The position numbers and the translations under genes are program-made. From positions 1 through 51,464 of the forward strand of contig SIAO01000015.1 of NCBI GenBank assembly GCA_009691765.1: DNA of 51,464 bases, written 5' to 3'. Positions 51,253 to 51,464 of this stretch are shown here, piece by piece. The notes below the pieces were generated by a model. That model saw only the letters and a list, made by a program, of their open reading frames with translations, did no database searches and was not told where the DNA came from. Each line of letters begins with the position of its first letter. The first letter of the stretch is position 1. The stretch is from Planctomycetota bacterium (GTDB lineage Bacteria > Planctomycetota > GCA-002687715).

Positions 51253-51464
51253 ATGGCGCGCGTGAAAGCACTGACGGCTGCTGACTTCCCGTTCGCGTTC
51301 GAGCCCGCTGTACGGGAAGCGGGAGATGTTTTGTGGAGCGAGGGCAAGGTGCACCTCGTGGAAGGCAGCAAGCCCGAAGGCGGGCGTGCCAAGGTCGATT
51401 TCTTCAGGCGCCACCACGATGTGATGGCCGAACGCATTCCCGGCGGTGTGGTGCACGATTGCAC
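51253..51464 (+). CDS. Unidentified protein, N-terminal fragment
   Basis: The frame from ATG 51253 runs open for 70 codons to the window edge. The visible part (start MARVKALTAADFPFAFEP) has a REAG-x-LWSEGKVHLVEG segment. Similar RxxG-x-GKV openings occur at the start of SWIM-domain SNF2-type helicases, but the match is too short for a claim. There is no signal peptide or membrane segment. It begins 49 bp after the thioesterase stop on the same strand. Confidence 0.55.
   Translation, partial: MARVKALTAADFPFAFEPAVREAGDVLWSEGKVHLVEGSKPEGGRAKVDFFRRHHDVMAERIPGGVVHDC

Noticed and set aside
1..51464. tRNA or rRNA genes, phage or insertion-sequence genes
   Set aside because: I saw no tRNA-like cloverleaf, rRNA segment, transposase or integrase on reading both strands. 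A tRNAscan or Rfam search could still find a small RNA.

Overview
The window looks like a chromosomal segment of a Planctomycetota-type bacterium (inference). The base composition is GC-rich, GTG starts occur, and many secreted proteins carry FG-GAP/VCBS repeats, dockerin-like tails, a DUF6797-like dehydrogenase, DUF1111 and CRTAC1/UnbV families, and C-terminal beta domains that I associate from memory with planctomycetes. The phylum is not proven from this sequence alone.

Layout. 1-16.5 kb holds secreted proteins: a partial propeller-type protein, UDP-glucose dehydrogenase, a propeller dehydrogenase translationally coupled to a five-haem cytochrome, a trypsin-like protease, a CRTAC1-type protein, further FG-GAP proteins and a dihaem oxidoreductase. 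16.5-28 kb is mixed housekeeping and envelope: TPR protein, epimerase-methyltransferase fusion, RsmC-like methyltransferase, a divergent FolD, a very long CnaB-like protein, M28 peptidase, SnoaL-like lipoprotein, an Fe-S PD-(D/E)XK nuclease and a membrane protein with a cysteine-free thioredoxin fold. 28-43.6 kb is a respiratory island: a minus-strand Rieske/split cytochrome b/eight-haem cytochrome/HEAT/ferredoxin operon (complex III-like) divergent from a plus-strand cupredoxin, A2-type cytochrome c oxidase, haem A synthesis (ctaA, ctaB), a small selenoprotein and SCO1-DUF420 operon (complex IV and its assembly). 43.6-51.5 kb carries two peptidases, a thioredoxin-like protein, a POT transporter, oligoribonuclease, a thioesterase and a partial gene.

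The main discovery is three genes that are each interrupted by an in-frame TGA and continue in the same frame. In all three a stable hairpin starts a few bases downstream and its G-first apical loop lies 16-17 nt after the TGA, which is the geometry of a bacterial SECIS element. Two loops contain GGUC. The TGA replaces the first Cys of a thioredoxin CGPC motif (46984-47970), the first Cys of a CPNC motif in a small membrane protein inside the oxidase operon (42304-42552), and a conserved position of a CRTAC1/UnbV protein (9130-12090). Because at least nineteen plus-strand genes here end normally at TGA, local recoding to selenocysteine is the best reading. The UPNC membrane protein and the UnbV protein may be undescribed selenoprotein families. 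An ordinary gene caller would truncate or miss all three.

A second genome-level pattern is a TAnnnT box lying only 6-9 nt before seven start codons, which suggests frequent leaderless transcripts.
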